Below are positions 1 through 6,456 of a DNA stretch of 13,122 nt, in pieces (positions within the stretch are counted from its first letter, which is position 1; each line of letters begins with the position of its first letter). The position numbers and the translations under genes are program-made. The DNA is from Sulfitobacter sp. (GTDB taxonomy: Bacteria > Pseudomonadota > Alphaproteobacteria > Rhodobacterales > Rhodobacteraceae): NCBI GenBank assembly GCA_024636405.1, contig JAGXHC010000047.1, positions 1 to 13,122 on the forward strand, given 5' to 3'. Under the pieces are notes generated by a model, which was given only the letters and a program-made list of their open reading frames with translations, did no database searches and was not told the origin of the DNA.

Positions 1-189
1 ACCCGGCTTGATCCACACGCGGGCAACCGCATCTTTACGCTTGCCGGTGGCATAGGAACGGCCCAGATTGTCGCGCTGTGGTTCACGCGCGATGGCGGTT
101 TCCATGCCCGATTCAGAACCCTGCACGCCGCCGATGTTTTCGGTCACGGCCGCTTCGAGGCCTTCGAGTGTCTTGATTTCTTCAGCCAT
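1..189 (-). CDS. rpsI: 30S ribosomal protein S9 (uS9), N-terminal part, cut by window edge
   Basis: Small-subunit ribosomal protein whose C-terminal tail, outside this window, reaches the P-site tRNA in the bacterial ribosome. The first 63 codons are present and run off the left edge. An acidic, alanine-rich extension of about 40 residues precedes the conserved start of the S9 fold, read here as [21 protein letters not shown] without its last residue; such extensions are common in alphaproteobacterial S9. It follows rplM directly. An ATG at 195 overlaps the rplM stop as ATGA, but the only Shine-Dalgarno (GGAG at about 199-202) sits 3 nt from that ATG and 9 nt from the ATG at 189, so 189 is preferred. 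Either start keeps the gene translationally coupled to rplM. Identity is secure; the exact start is not. Confidence 0.93.
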   Translation of the reverse strand, partial: MAEEIKTLEGLEAAVTENIGGVQGSESGMETAIAREPQRDNLGRSYATGKRKDAVARVWIKPG

Positions 190-191
190 GC

Positions 192-653
192 TCATGCGCT
201 CCGCGTGTTTTTGGCGTTCATGGATTTCACGTCCAGAACTTCGGGGCTCTGTGCCTCGTGGGGGTGATCCGTACCTGCATAGACGCGCAGGTTGGTCATG
301 ATCTGGCGGCTCAGGCGGTTACCGGGCAGCATGCGCTTGACGGCCATGGTCACGATCCGCTCAGGGTGGGCCCCCTCAAGGATCTGTTCCTTGGTGCGCG
401 ATTTGATCCCGCCGGGGTGGCCGGTGTGCCAATAGAAGTTTTCTTCGCGCTTCTTGCCGGTCATCTGGATTTTCTCGGCATTGATCACGATGACATTGTC
501 ACCGCAGTCCATGTGCGGCGTGAACGTCGCCTTGTGCTTGCCGCGCAGGCGGGTGGCGATGATCGACGCAAGACGGCCCAGAACGATGCCCTCGGCGTCG
601 ATCAGGATCCATTTCTTGTCAATGTCTGCCGGTGTTGCAGAAAAGGTTTTCAT
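192..653 (-). CDS. rplM: 50S ribosomal protein L13 (uL13)
   Basis: Large-subunit ribosomal protein that binds 23S rRNA early in assembly. The 153-residue product is slightly longer than the 142 residues of E. coli L13. It carries the family landmarks: [16 protein letters not shown] near residues 11-26, the [16 protein letters not shown] stretch, a YWHTGHPGG segment, and [13 protein letters not shown]. The frame is open further upstream to 701, but the start at 653 has a clean AGGA 7 nt upstream and gives the usual MKTFSA-type N-terminus seen in alphaproteobacteria. It forms the standard rplM-rpsI pair, the stop lying within a few bases of the rpsI start. A sigma70-type promoter lies about 60 nt upstream. 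Identity is certain. Confidence 0.97.
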   Translation of the reverse strand: MKTFSATPADIDKKWILIDAEGIVLGRLASIIATRLRGKHKATFTPHMDCGDNVIVINAEKIQMTGKKREENFYWHTGHPGGIKSRTKEQILEGAHPERIVTMAVKRMLPGNRLSRQIMTNLRVYAGTDHPHEAQSPEVLDVKSMNAKNTRSA

Positions 654-718
654 GCGAAATTCCTGTGTATGGTGGTCAGGCGCGCGCAAGCTTGGGCGCA
701 CCCTTTGGTGATGAGCGG

Positions 719-746
719 GTTATAAAGGTCGCCCACGCCGCGTCAA
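719..746 (-). promoter_or_regulatory. Candidate promoter of rplM-rpsI
   Basis: On the minus strand TTGACG (741-746) is followed after 16 bases by TATAAC (719-724). This predicts a transcript start near 712 and a leader of about 59 nt before rplM. It is the best match to a housekeeping promoter in this gap and is placed as expected for a ribosomal-protein operon. No autoregulatory leader structure was recognised. Confidence 0.6.
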
Positions 747-783
747 GCGACCATTGCGTCGAAGAATTAAGCAAAAACAACAG

Positions 784-820
784 GTTGGGAATTAGGTATT
801 ATAATACCCCAAAATCCAAC
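784..820 (-). terminator. Possible intrinsic terminator after the thioesterase gene
   Basis: A nested dyad: an outer 5-bp arm GTTGG/CCAAC (784-788 with 816-820) encloses a perfect 14-base palindrome GGTATTATAATACC (795-808). On the minus strand the structure is followed within 4 nt by TTGTTTTT. It lies 10 nt past the stop of the thioesterase gene and before the rplM promoter, where a terminator would be useful. The inner stem is AT-rich and the two arms are separated by an internal loop, so the hairpin is weak. The palindrome could instead be a protein-binding site. Confidence 0.4.
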
Positions 821-829
821 GCTGAAATA

Positions 830-1261
830 TTACATCGCGGGCTTCGCTGGCGGAATCGCATATGTCAGGCTGGCCCGCGCAACCGGTTTGTCTGACCCTT
901 CGGAGCGGATCATCACATCCGTGACCGACAACTGCCTGCCCAGTTTCAGCAACCGCGCCGTTGCGACCAATGGGATGTCCGCCAGTGGTTTGCGCATAAA
1001 ATCAATTGAACAATTCGTCGTGACGGCCAAAGCCTGCGGGCCGATCTGCGATAATGTCACCAGATAGGCCGCAACATCGGCAAGCGCAAACATGGACGGA
1101 CCGGATACCGTTCCACCGGGGCGCAGATGCCGCTTTGCTGTCAGCAAGCGCATTGTTATTTCGCCGTCACCGACGTTGTCGATCGCGAAATCATCGGCGA
1201 CTTGCTCAAAGACCTCGCGCATAAACGCGGTAAGTTCTGCGGCGTTCATCTTGATGGCCAT
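830..1261 (-). CDS. PaaI-family hotdog-fold thioesterase
   Basis: Probable acyl-CoA thioesterase of the PaaI/YdiI hotdog superfamily, which hydrolyses acyl- or aroyl-CoA to the free acid and CoA in the cytoplasm. The 143-residue length fits a single hotdog domain. Seen in the sequence: RHLRPGGTVSGPSMFALAD (about residues 44-62), matching the family's H-P-GG-T-x-G-P region and the helix carrying the catalytic Asp (D62 here), followed by AVTTNCSIDFMRKP (79-92), the usual strand bearing FLRP-like residues. The start at 1261 has AGGA 9 nt upstream; an ATG at 1249 lacks a good Shine-Dalgarno. The gene is divergent from a crotonase-fold gene 58 bases away, which suggests a shared role in acyl-CoA metabolism. 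The substrate cannot be told from sequence. Confidence 0.8.
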   Translation of the reverse strand: MAIKMNAAELTAFMREVFEQVADDFAIDNVGDGEITMRLLTAKRHLRPGGTVSGPSMFALADVAAYLVTLSQIGPQALAVTTNCSIDFMRKPLADIPLVATARLLKLGRQLSVTDVMIRSEGSDKPVARASLTYAIPPAKPAM

Positions 1262-1263
1262 GC

Positions 1264-1293
1264 TTGTCGTTCCTGTCATCCCTGCCCTACAGT
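1264..1293 (+). promoter_or_regulatory. Candidate promoter of the crotonase-fold gene
   Basis: TTGTCG (1264-1269) and TACAGT (1288-1293) are separated by 18 bases, predicting a start near 1300 and a leader of about 20 nt that contains the GGAGG Shine-Dalgarno. The 12 bases CCCTGCCCTACA (1280-1291) recur exactly at 2362-2373 at the matching place before trmFO, which supports a promoter role for both. Confidence 0.45.
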
Positions 1294-1319
1294 TGCTCAA
1301 ATCGCAGACGGAGGACAAA

Positions 1320-2105
1320 ATGGCAATTCTAGAAGTGGTGCGGCGCGGCGCGGTTGCGGAACTGACACTGAACAATCCCGAGCGGTTGAATGCGTTGTCG
1401 GACGCCATGCTGGAAAGTTTGCAAACTACCCTGGACGACTTTGCAAATGATCTGCAAACCCGCGTCATCGTTCTGTCTGGCAAGGGAAAGGCATTTTGTG
1501 CCGGTCATGATTTGCGCGAAATGACTGCCAGCCGACAAGCCGAAGATGGCGGTGCGGCGGCGTTCAAAGACCTGTTTGACCGTTGTGCGCGGGTGATGGA
1601 ACGCATCCGCACCTTGCCCCAGCCAGTGATTGCCCAGGTACACGGCATCGCCACTGCTGCGGGATGTCAATTGGTTGCGACATGCGATCTGGCCGTGGCG
1701 GCGCAGGACACGCGATTTGGGGTGAATGGAGTCAATATCGGGCTTTTCTGCTCCACCCCGATGGTCGCGCTGAGCCGAAACATAGCACGCAAACAGGCGT
1801 TTGAGATGCTTACCACGGGTGAGTTCATCGATGCGGATCGTGCGGTTCAGCTGGGGCTGATCAACCGCGCCGTGCCAAAAGCCGCGCTGGCCAATGAGAC
1901 CGCGACACTTGCGGACAGGATCGCCAGCAAACTGGGCCTGGCCGTCCGCATCGGGAAACGCGCATTTTATGAACAACTGGAAATGCCGGTGGCGGGGGCC
2001 TATGTATTTACCGGTGATGTCATGGTCCGCAATATGCTGGAGCCCGACACCGCCGAAGGTATTGATGCTTTCCTGAACAAGCGCGATCCTGACTGGACGC
2101 AGTGA
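1320..2105 (+). CDS. Crotonase-fold protein, ECHDC3-like (enoyl-CoA hydratase/isomerase family)
   Basis: A 261-residue member of the enoyl-CoA hydratase/isomerase superfamily. Seen: LTLNNPERLNALSDAM near residues 15-30, the CoA and oxyanion-hole motif FCAGHDLREM (59-68), and the second oxyanion segment GIATAAGCQLVATCDLA (109-125). The two glutamates that add water in rat mitochondrial hydratase (E144, E164) align by eye with Q117 and G137 (FGVNGVNIGLFCS), so ordinary hydratase activity is doubtful. The NIGLFCSTP stretch recalls the ECHDC3 subfamily, whose reaction is not settled. GGAGG lies 6 nt before the ATG. The divergent thioesterase suggests acyl-CoA handling. The fold is certain; the reaction is unknown. 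Confidence 0.85.
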   Translation: MAILEVVRRGAVAELTLNNPERLNALSDAMLESLQTTLDDFANDLQTRVIVLSGKGKAFCAGHDLREMTASRQAEDGGAAAFKDLFDRCARVMERIRTLPQPVIAQVHGIATAAGCQLVATCDLAVAAQDTRFGVNGVNIGLFCSTPMVALSRNIARKQAFEMLTTGEFIDADRAVQLGLINRAVPKAALANETATLADRIASKLGLAVRIGKRAFYEQLEMPVAGAYVFTGDVMVRNMLEPDTAEGIDAFLNKRDPDWTQ

Positions 2106-2200
2106 TTGTTTCCAATCTGTGCCTCATTGTTCGCAACTTAGGACTCGCAATTCGGGCAGAATTGGGGCATGTTTATGACAAGGCGCAAGCGTCTTGATGA

Positions 2201-2279
2201 TTTTGGGTCGCCGTGGGCGGAAGGTCCCTCCAGGTCAGCCTCTCACTGACCGACTTTTCCCGCAGCGGCGACCCCAAAA
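2201..2279. repeat. Long imperfect inverted repeat, possible structured RNA
   Basis: Arms TTTTGGGTCGCCG (2201-2213) and CGGCGACCCCAAAA (2266-2279) pair over 13 bp with one bulged C. Inside, GCGG-AA (2217-2222) pairs with TT-C-CCGC (2257-2263) around a bulge. An apical stem GGTCAG/CTGACC (2233-2238 with 2246-2251) closes a 7-nt loop. The whole makes one hairpin of about 80 nt with an asymmetric internal loop. No T-run follows on either strand, so it is not a canonical intrinsic terminator. It matches neither SRP RNA nor 6S RNA signatures that I know. It could be a small RNA, a processing site, a transcript 3' end of the upstream gene, or a small palindromic repeat element. Strand is undetermined. 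Confidence 0.5.
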
Positions 2280-2346
2280 CCCCCCGTCGACATGGTTGGA
2301 ACGCGTAACGGACAACGTCCGATCCCGCTGTTGTGCGTGTGCGCTG

Positions 2347-2375
2347 TTGCCTGTCGTCGCGCCCTGCCCTACATC
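2347..2375 (+). promoter_or_regulatory. Candidate leaderless promoter of trmFO
   Basis: TTGCCT (2347-2352) and TACATC (2370-2375) are 17 bases apart. The -10 ends 6 bases before the ATG at 2382, which would place transcript start on or next to the A of the start codon. No Shine-Dalgarno is present upstream of the ATG, consistent with a leaderless mRNA. The -10 region shares 12 identical bases with the promoter at 1264-1293. Confidence 0.45.
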
Positions 2376-2381
2376 GCGTGC

Positions 2382-3719
2382 ATGACACAAACACTTCATA
2401 TTATCGGCGGCGGAATGGCCGGATCCGAAGCAGCATGGCAGGCGGCGCAGGCGGGCGTGGATGTCATCATCCACGAGATGCGCCCGCAAGTCGGCACATT
2501 TGCACATCAGACCGGCCTTTTGGGCGAAATGGTCTGTTCAAATTCGTTCCGCTCCGACGACAGCGAACAAAATGCCGTGGGCTTGCTGCATTGGGAAATG
2601 CGGGCGGCGGACGGGCTTATCATGGCCTGTGCGGACCAGCACCGACTGCCGGCAGGCAGTGCGCTGGCCGTGGACCGTGAACCATTTGCGCAAACCGTGA
2701 CGGACAGGTTGCTGGCCCATCCCAAAATAAGCGTGGAATATAGAGAAATCGTTACTCTCCCCGAAGATGGCCATTGGATCATCGCCACCGGGCCCTTGAC
2801 CTCAGGCGCGCTGGCGCAGGCCATCGCCGCCGAAACCGGGGCCGAGGCGCTGGCGTTTTTCGATGCGATTGCGCCGATTCTGTATTTCGACAGCATTGAT
2901 ATGTCCAAGGCATGGATGCAGTCGCGCTATGACAAGGGCGAGACGGAAGAGGAACAGACCGCCTACCTCAATTGTCCGATGGACAAGGCGCAATACGATG
3001 CCTTCATCGACGCATTGCTGAGCGCTGAGAAAACCGAATTTCACGAAGGTGAGACGGCCGGATACTTCGATGGGTGTTTGCCGATCGAAGTGATGGCCGA
3101 ACGCGGACGCGAGACGTTGCGCCACGGTCCGATGAAACCTGTCGGCCTGACCAATCCGCACCAGCCCGACATCAAGGCGCATGCGGTTGTGCAGCTTCGG
3201 CGCGACAATAAGCTGGGGACGCTCTATAATATCGTCGGCTTCCAAACCAAGATGAAGTACGGCGCACAAGCCGATGTTTTCAAAATGATTCCCGGCTTGC
3301 AAGATGCGCGTTTTGCACGGCTGGGCGGCATTCACCGCAACACCTTTCTAAATGCACCAACCCTGCTGGATGGCCAGATGCGGCTGCGCAGCAAACCGCA
3401 TATTCGCTTTGCAGGACAAATTACCGGCGTCGAAGGATACGTTGAAAGCGCTGCGATGGGTCTGCTGGCGGGACGCATGGCGGTGGCTGAGATTCTGGCC
3501 AAGGACATCACAACGCCCCCCGGCACCACGGCCACGGGCGCGTTGGTTACCCATATCACCGGCGGCGCCGAGGCGAAAACCTTTCAGCCGATGAACGTCA
3601 ATTTCGGGCTGTTTCCCCCGGTCGAAGGGCTGAAGGCCGGACGTCGCGGGCGCAAAGACCGCTATAAGGCCTATACGGATCGCGCCAAGGAAGACTGGCA
3701 GGCCTGGCTGAAGAGTTAA
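2382..3719 (+). CDS. trmFO: tRNA (uracil-54-C5)-methyltransferase, methylenetetrahydrofolate and FAD dependent (TrmFO)
   Basis: Flavoenzyme that makes the m5U54 of the tRNA T-loop, taking the methyl group from methylene-tetrahydrofolate rather than SAM; it acts in the cytoplasm. The 445-residue product has the FAD-binding dinucleotide motif [13 protein letters not shown] (7-19). It has both functional cysteines of the family: C52 in [10 protein letters not shown] and C232 in [16 protein letters not shown], corresponding to C53 and C226 of the B. subtilis enzyme. Further family landmarks are [18 protein letters not shown] and the near-C-terminal NVNFGLFPP. The frame is open 30 codons further upstream, but 2382 gives the family N-terminus. 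There is no Shine-Dalgarno; a -10-like hexamer 6 bases upstream suggests a leaderless start. A methyltransferase gene and gluQ follow on the same strand. The call is secure. Confidence 0.95.
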   Translation: MTQTLHIIGGGMAGSEAAWQAAQAGVDVIIHEMRPQVGTFAHQTGLLGEMVCSNSFRSDDSEQNAVGLLHWEMRAADGLIMACADQHRLPAGSALAVDREPFAQTVTDRLLAHPKISVEYREIVTLPEDGHWIIATGPLTSGALAQAIAAETGAEALAFFDAIAPILYFDSIDMSKAWMQSRYDKGETEEEQTAYLNCPMDKAQYDAFIDALLSAEKTEFHEGETAGYFDGCLPIEVMAERGRETLRHGPMKPVGLTNPHQPDIKAHAVVQLRRDNKLGTLYNIVGFQTKMKYGAQADVFKMIPGLQDARFARLGGIHRNTFLNAPTLLDGQMRLRSKPHIRFAGQITGVEGYVESAAMGLLAGRMAVAEILAKDITTPPGTTATGALVTHITGGAEAKTFQPMNVNFGLFPPVEGLKAGRRGRKDRYKAYTDRAKEDWQAWLKS

Positions 3720-3722
3720 CGC

Positions 3723-3752
3723 TTTACGAAGCCTGCCCCGCGCGCATAGATT
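3723..3752 (+). promoter_or_regulatory. Candidate leaderless promoter of the methyltransferase gene
   Basis: TTTACG (3723-3728) and TAGATT (3747-3752) are 18 bases apart. The -10 ends 6 bases before the ATG at 3759, the same distance as for trmFO, and no Shine-Dalgarno is visible. This predicts transcription starting at the start codon. Co-transcription from trmFO is also possible, as only 39 bases separate the two genes. Confidence 0.4.
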
Positions 3753-3758
3753 CGCGGT

Positions 3759-4373
3759 ATGAGCGATCGGTTTCTCGACAAGGTTTACGGTGCCCGTGGC
3801 ACCACAGCGACCCGCGCGCTCTATGACGCTTGGTCAACCAGCTATGATGCGGAACTGGAAGAACAGGGTTATGTCACACCGGCCCGCTGTTCGGCAGCGC
3901 TGGCGCGGTATCTGCCGGACAAAGAATTGCCCATCCTTGATTTTGGTTGTGGTACAGGCTTGTCCGGACTGGCGCTGAAACGAGCCGGATTTCAAACCAT
4001 TGACGGCGTGGATCTGTCGGCTGACATGCTGGAACAGGCCCGCGCGAAAATGATCTACCGTGAACAGTGGATGGTCACGCCCACCAAGCCGTTGCCGCCT
4101 GATACGAATATCTATGCAGCAATCTCCGCAATTGGCGTTTTGGGTGCCGGTGCCGCCCCCATATCGACATTCGATACGCTGATGAAGGGGCTTCGGCGTG
4201 GCGGTTTGCTGGTGTTTTCATTGAACGATCATGCCTTGCAGGACCGCACGAACGAGGCGCGGGTCAATGAATGGCTCGACTGTGGCGCAGCCACCCTGCT
4301 GCTGCGGGAATATGGCGATCATCTACCGGGAATCGGGTTGAAGTCCAACGTCTACGTCCTTGAAAAAAAGTGA
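3759..4373 (+). CDS. Class I SAM-dependent methyltransferase, METTL27/WBSCR27-like
   Basis: A 204-residue cytoplasmic enzyme with a single Rossmann-type methyltransferase domain. Seen: an N-terminal YDAWSTSYDAELEEQGYVTP segment (22-41), which resembles the Williams-Beuren candidate 27 (METTL27) family; motif I ILDFGCGTG (59-67) for SAM binding; and the acidic motif II in GVDLSADMLEQA (83-94). No extra RNA-binding domain is present, so the substrate may be a small molecule, a protein or RNA. It sits between trmFO, 39 bases upstream, and gluQ, whose GTG start overlaps its TGA stop. This tight coupling to tRNA-modification genes is suggestive, not proof, of a related role. Family assignment beyond class I methyltransferase is by resemblance only. 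Confidence 0.85.
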   Translation: MSDRFLDKVYGARGTTATRALYDAWSTSYDAELEEQGYVTPARCSAALARYLPDKELPILDFGCGTGLSGLALKRAGFQTIDGVDLSADMLEQARAKMIYREQWMVTPTKPLPPDTNIYAAISAIGVLGAGAAPISTFDTLMKGLRRGGLLVFSLNDHALQDRTNEARVNEWLDCGAATLLLREYGDHLPGIGLKSNVYVLEKK

Positions 4374-5215
4374 ATTTCCGCACGCGGTTTGCGCCGTCTC
4401 CTACCGGCCCTTTGCACCTTGGCCATGCCTATTCTGCGTTGCTGGCCTCAGATATGGCGGCCGCGGCGGGCGGCACATTCCTGTTGCGCATCGAAGACAC
4501 GGACACCGCGCGCGCGCGCCCGGCATGGGAGACGCAGATATATGAAGATCTGCGGTGGTTGGGGCTGCGGTGGCCCAAGCCTGTGTTGCGGCAGTCCGAA
4601 CATCTGGACCGCTATAACGCCGCGCTGATGGTGCTGGCAACGCGCGGTCTGATCTATCCATGCTCGTGCAGTCGCGCCGATATTCGCGCCGCCTTGTCTG
4701 CCCCCCAGGAAGGTGTGCCACCCGTCGGCGTCTACCCTGGCTTCTGCCGACATCGCGGGATGCACAGCCGAAAGCCCGGCGATGCTCTGCGGCTTGATAT
4801 GGGTAAAACGCTGAAGGCAGTGCAGGATCGATTGCCGCTTTGGTTTGAAGAATCAGGGCCGCAGCATTCTGGGCGTCAGGTCATCTCAGGCGATACATTG
4901 CTGGCAGATGTCGGGGATGTGGTGCTGGGCCGCAAGGAGATTGAGACCGTATCATACATCCTTGCGGCAGTGATTGACGACGCCGCGCAGGAAATATCAC
5001 ATGTCATTCGCGGTGCTGATCTCTATGATACGACGTCGGTCCAGGTATTGCTTCAGGCAGTGCTTGATCTGCCCACGCCGCGCTATCACCATCACCGTCT
5101 GATCCGGGACGATAATGGTAAACGGTTGGCCAAGCGCGATGATGCGCGTGCGATTGCAACATTCCGTTCTGACGGTATGTCTACTGAGGAAATTCGAGCG
5201 ATTGTCGGGCTTTAG
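4370..5215 (+). CDS. gluQ: Glutamyl-queuosine tRNA(Asp) synthetase (GluQ-RS)
   Basis: Paralogue of the catalytic half of glutamyl-tRNA synthetase. It activates glutamate and attaches it to the queuosine at position 34 of tRNA(Asp). The 281-residue product carries the FAPSPTGPLHLGH class I motif (7-19, HIGH equivalent H16-LG-H19), LLRIEDTDTAR (38-48), and a KMSKS-like KRLAKRD (251-257). A zinc site is formed by C98, C100, Y122 and C126, as in E. coli GluQ-RS. It ends where the anticodon-binding domain would begin in a true GluRS, which settles the call against gltX. The start is GTG at 4370, overlapping the preceding TGA stop (GTGA); no Shine-Dalgarno is seen, so translation is probably coupled to the upstream methyltransferase gene. 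Confidence 0.93.
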   Translation: MNFRTRFAPSPTGPLHLGHAYSALLASDMAAAAGGTFLLRIEDTDTARARPAWETQIYEDLRWLGLRWPKPVLRQSEHLDRYNAALMVLATRGLIYPCSCSRADIRAALSAPQEGVPPVGVYPGFCRHRGMHSRKPGDALRLDMGKTLKAVQDRLPLWFEESGPQHSGRQVISGDTLLADVGDVVLGRKEIETVSYILAAVIDDAAQEISHVIRGADLYDTTSVQVLLQAVLDLPTPRYHHHRLIRDDNGKRLAKRDDARAIATFRSDGMSTEEIRAIVGL

Positions 5216-5217
5216 TC

Positions 5218-5244
5218 GCCTTACCTGATCTATTCAGGCAAGGC
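5218..5244. terminator. Stem-loop between convergent genes, possible bidirectional terminator
   Basis: GCCTT-A-CCTGA (5218-5228) pairs with TCAGG-C-AAGGC (5234-5244): ten base pairs around one A-C mismatch, with a 5-nt loop. It starts 2 bases after the gluQ stop and covers the last codons and stop of the convergent gene. Neither strand has a T-run after it, so it may block RNA decay or act with Rho rather than as a classic terminator. Confidence 0.45.
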
Positions 5245-5994
5245 CCGCCACGGTTTGGGCATCAACACCCAGCGACCGTTCACATGGATCAAACCGTCAA
5301 AGGCATAGCCCGATAATTCACCATCTTTGACGAATTTGAACAGAACGATGGGCACATCCGCGATAAAGTACTGTAAGACATCCCTGTAACCGCCCGGAAA
5401 TTCACGAAGTATTGGCTTTCGATCCACCAATTCGCGGGTGGTTGCATAATAGACAAGCAGCGCATCCTGATGCCGCTTCGGGCCAAAGGCCGCGTCCGAG
5501 GTCATCTGATCGCGGTAGGCATTGATCAAGGCGGTGGCAAGCGGTTCCGCGTAAACCGCACGGATGTCCGCATCGGTGGGAAAAAGCGCCTGAGTAAGGC
5601 TGCGGAGATCCGCGTCGGGCTGCATAAATGCAGCGAGTCGGCTGCGCACCTCCGCCTCGCTGCCCGGCGTCAGGCTCTGCTCAGGCTCAGGCTCGGGCTG
5701 ATCGGGCGCAACAAGCGCGATCAGGCTCTTGTCTGGATCAGTGGCGCAGGCGCGCGCAATATTGTCCAGCAATACTGCGTTATTCGCATCATCTACTGAT
5801 CTGATATCGCTTGTATTTGCCGCCAAAAACCCAAAGGTCCACGCGGCAATCATGGTTCTGTGACTGGTCTGAGTATTGGCAAGAATGTCACCACACCGCG
5901 TGCGCGGGTCAAAGCCGACAGATTGCGAAGACGCAAGTTGCGGCACGGTGCAGCTGATGAATAGGGCTGTTGCATGGGTCAGAAATTGGGTCAT
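5230..5994 (-). CDS. Secreted protein with HdeA-like N-terminal region, function unknown
   Basis: A 254-residue protein not recognised as a named family member. The N-terminus is a plausible Sec signal peptide (hydrophobic from about residue 4 to 20, cleavage near LASSQ, 20-24), so it is probably periplasmic. Residues 30-100 show the HdeA/HdeB-like spacing: a Cys in TRCGDIL (C34), AAWTFGFLAA (50-59), and a second Cys in ARACATDPDKSLIAL (C83), which could form a disulphide. A Pro/Glu linker (99-106) leads to a C-terminal alpha/beta region of about 140 residues ending in VNGRWVLMPKPWRALPE, which I do not recognise. Start 5994 has GAGGA 7 nt upstream; an upstream in-frame ATG at 6057 lacks one. 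HisI lies upstream on the same strand. The HdeA link is a pattern match only. Confidence 0.8.
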   Translation of the reverse strand: MTQFLTHATALFISCTVPQLASSQSVGFDPRTRCGDILANTQTSHRTMIAAWTFGFLAANTSDIRSVDDANNAVLLDNIARACATDPDKSLIALVAPDQPEPEPEQSLTPGSEAEVRSRLAAFMQPDADLRSLTQALFPTDADIRAVYAEPLATALINAYRDQMTSDAAFGPKRHQDALLVYYATTRELVDRKPILREFPGGYRDVLQYFIADVPIVLFKFVKDGELSGYAFDGLIHVNGRWVLMPKPWRALPE

Positions 5995-6020
5995 GAAATA
6001 TGTCCTCGAAAAAGCGGGTC

Positions 6021-6057
6021 GCCTGTTCAGGCTAGCGCAGCTTTCGCAACTTGGCAA
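6021..6057 (-). promoter_or_regulatory. Candidate promoter with overlapping palindrome before the HdeA-like gene
   Basis: On the minus strand TTGCCA (6052-6057) and TAGCCT (6029-6034) are 17 bases apart. A perfect 12-base palindrome GCCTGTTCAGGC (6021-6032) covers the end of the -10 and the predicted transcript start near 6022, so it could be an operator. The elements are moderate matches, and the gene could also be read from hisI 75 bases upstream. Confidence 0.3.
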
Positions 6058-6069
6058 AACCCTTAATCA

Positions 6070-6429
6070 TCAGCCCGCCGGGCTGTCGGTCTGTGTTTCT
6101 GCGCCATCATTTATGGCGGTAAAAAAACAGCTGCGCCGCCCGGTGTGGCAGGCAGGCCCGGTCTGGTGGACCATAATCAACAGGCAGTCGCGGTCACAAT
6201 CAAGCCGCATCTCCACCAATTCCTGGACATGGCCGCTGGTTTCCCCCTTGATCCAAAACGCCTGACGTGAACGGCTCCAGTATGTGACCCGCCCGGTTTT
6301 CAACGTTTGCGCAATGCTGTCCACGTTCATCCAGGCCAGCATCAGCACCTCATGGGTTCGTGCATCCTGAGCGATCGCCGGAATAAGCCCCGCATCATTG
6401 AAGGTCAGGCTGCCTGGATCAAAAGTCAT
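6070..6429 (-). CDS. hisI: Phosphoribosyl-AMP cyclohydrolase
   Basis: Zinc enzyme of histidine biosynthesis that opens the adenine ring of phosphoribosyl-AMP (third step). The 119-residue, single-domain form without HisE is usual in alphaproteobacteria. Seen: EVLMLAWMN (27-35), [23 protein letters not shown] (45-67 region), the Mg-binding triad D77, D79, D81 in DCDRDC, and zinc cysteines C78, C94 and C101 in [12 protein letters not shown]. The start at 6429 has AAGG about 10 nt upstream and gives a family-typical N-terminus; the frame is open to 6462 but that start lacks support. It stands apart from other his genes here. Divergent from the scaffold-like gene 81 bases away. Confidence 0.95.
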   Translation of the reverse strand: MTFDPGSLTFNDAGLIPAIAQDARTHEVLMLAWMNVDSIAQTLKTGRVTYWSRSRQAFWIKGETSGHVQELVEMRLDCDRDCLLIMVHQTGPACHTGRRSCFFTAINDGAETQTDSPAG

Positions 6430-6456
6430 CGTTGAGTGCCTTTCGGGGAAAAGTTT

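Noticed and set aside
258..725. Plus-strand open frame of 155 codons opposite rplM
   Set aside because: Fully antisense to a certain ribosomal protein gene, with no Shine-Dalgarno and no recognisable motif.
1320..2105. Crotonase-fold gene as DmdD (methylthioacryloyl-CoA hydratase of DMSP breakdown)
   Set aside because: Tempting in a Roseobacter-type genome, but the catalytic glutamates that DmdD needs are missing and no other dmd gene is nearby.
2201..2279. Inverted repeat as SRP RNA, 6S RNA or an intrinsic terminator
   Set aside because: The SRP apical GGAAGGAAGC-type sequence and the 6S open-bubble layout are absent, and there is no T-run on either strand.
2299..2313. GAAC-N7-GGAC before trmFO as a second LexA box
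   Set aside because: One of the eight conserved bases is wrong and the position, about 70 bases before a housekeeping gene with a leaderless-type promoter, gives no support.
4370..5215. GluQ-RS gene as a truncated glutamyl-tRNA synthetase (gltX)
   Set aside because: Length, zinc-ligand set and clean stop fit GluQ-RS, which naturally lacks the anticodon-binding domain.
5230..5994. HdeA-like protein as a lipoprotein
   Set aside because: FISC at residues 12-15 is a poor lipobox (Phe at -3) and the hydrophobic core continues past it to a normal signal-peptidase I-type site.
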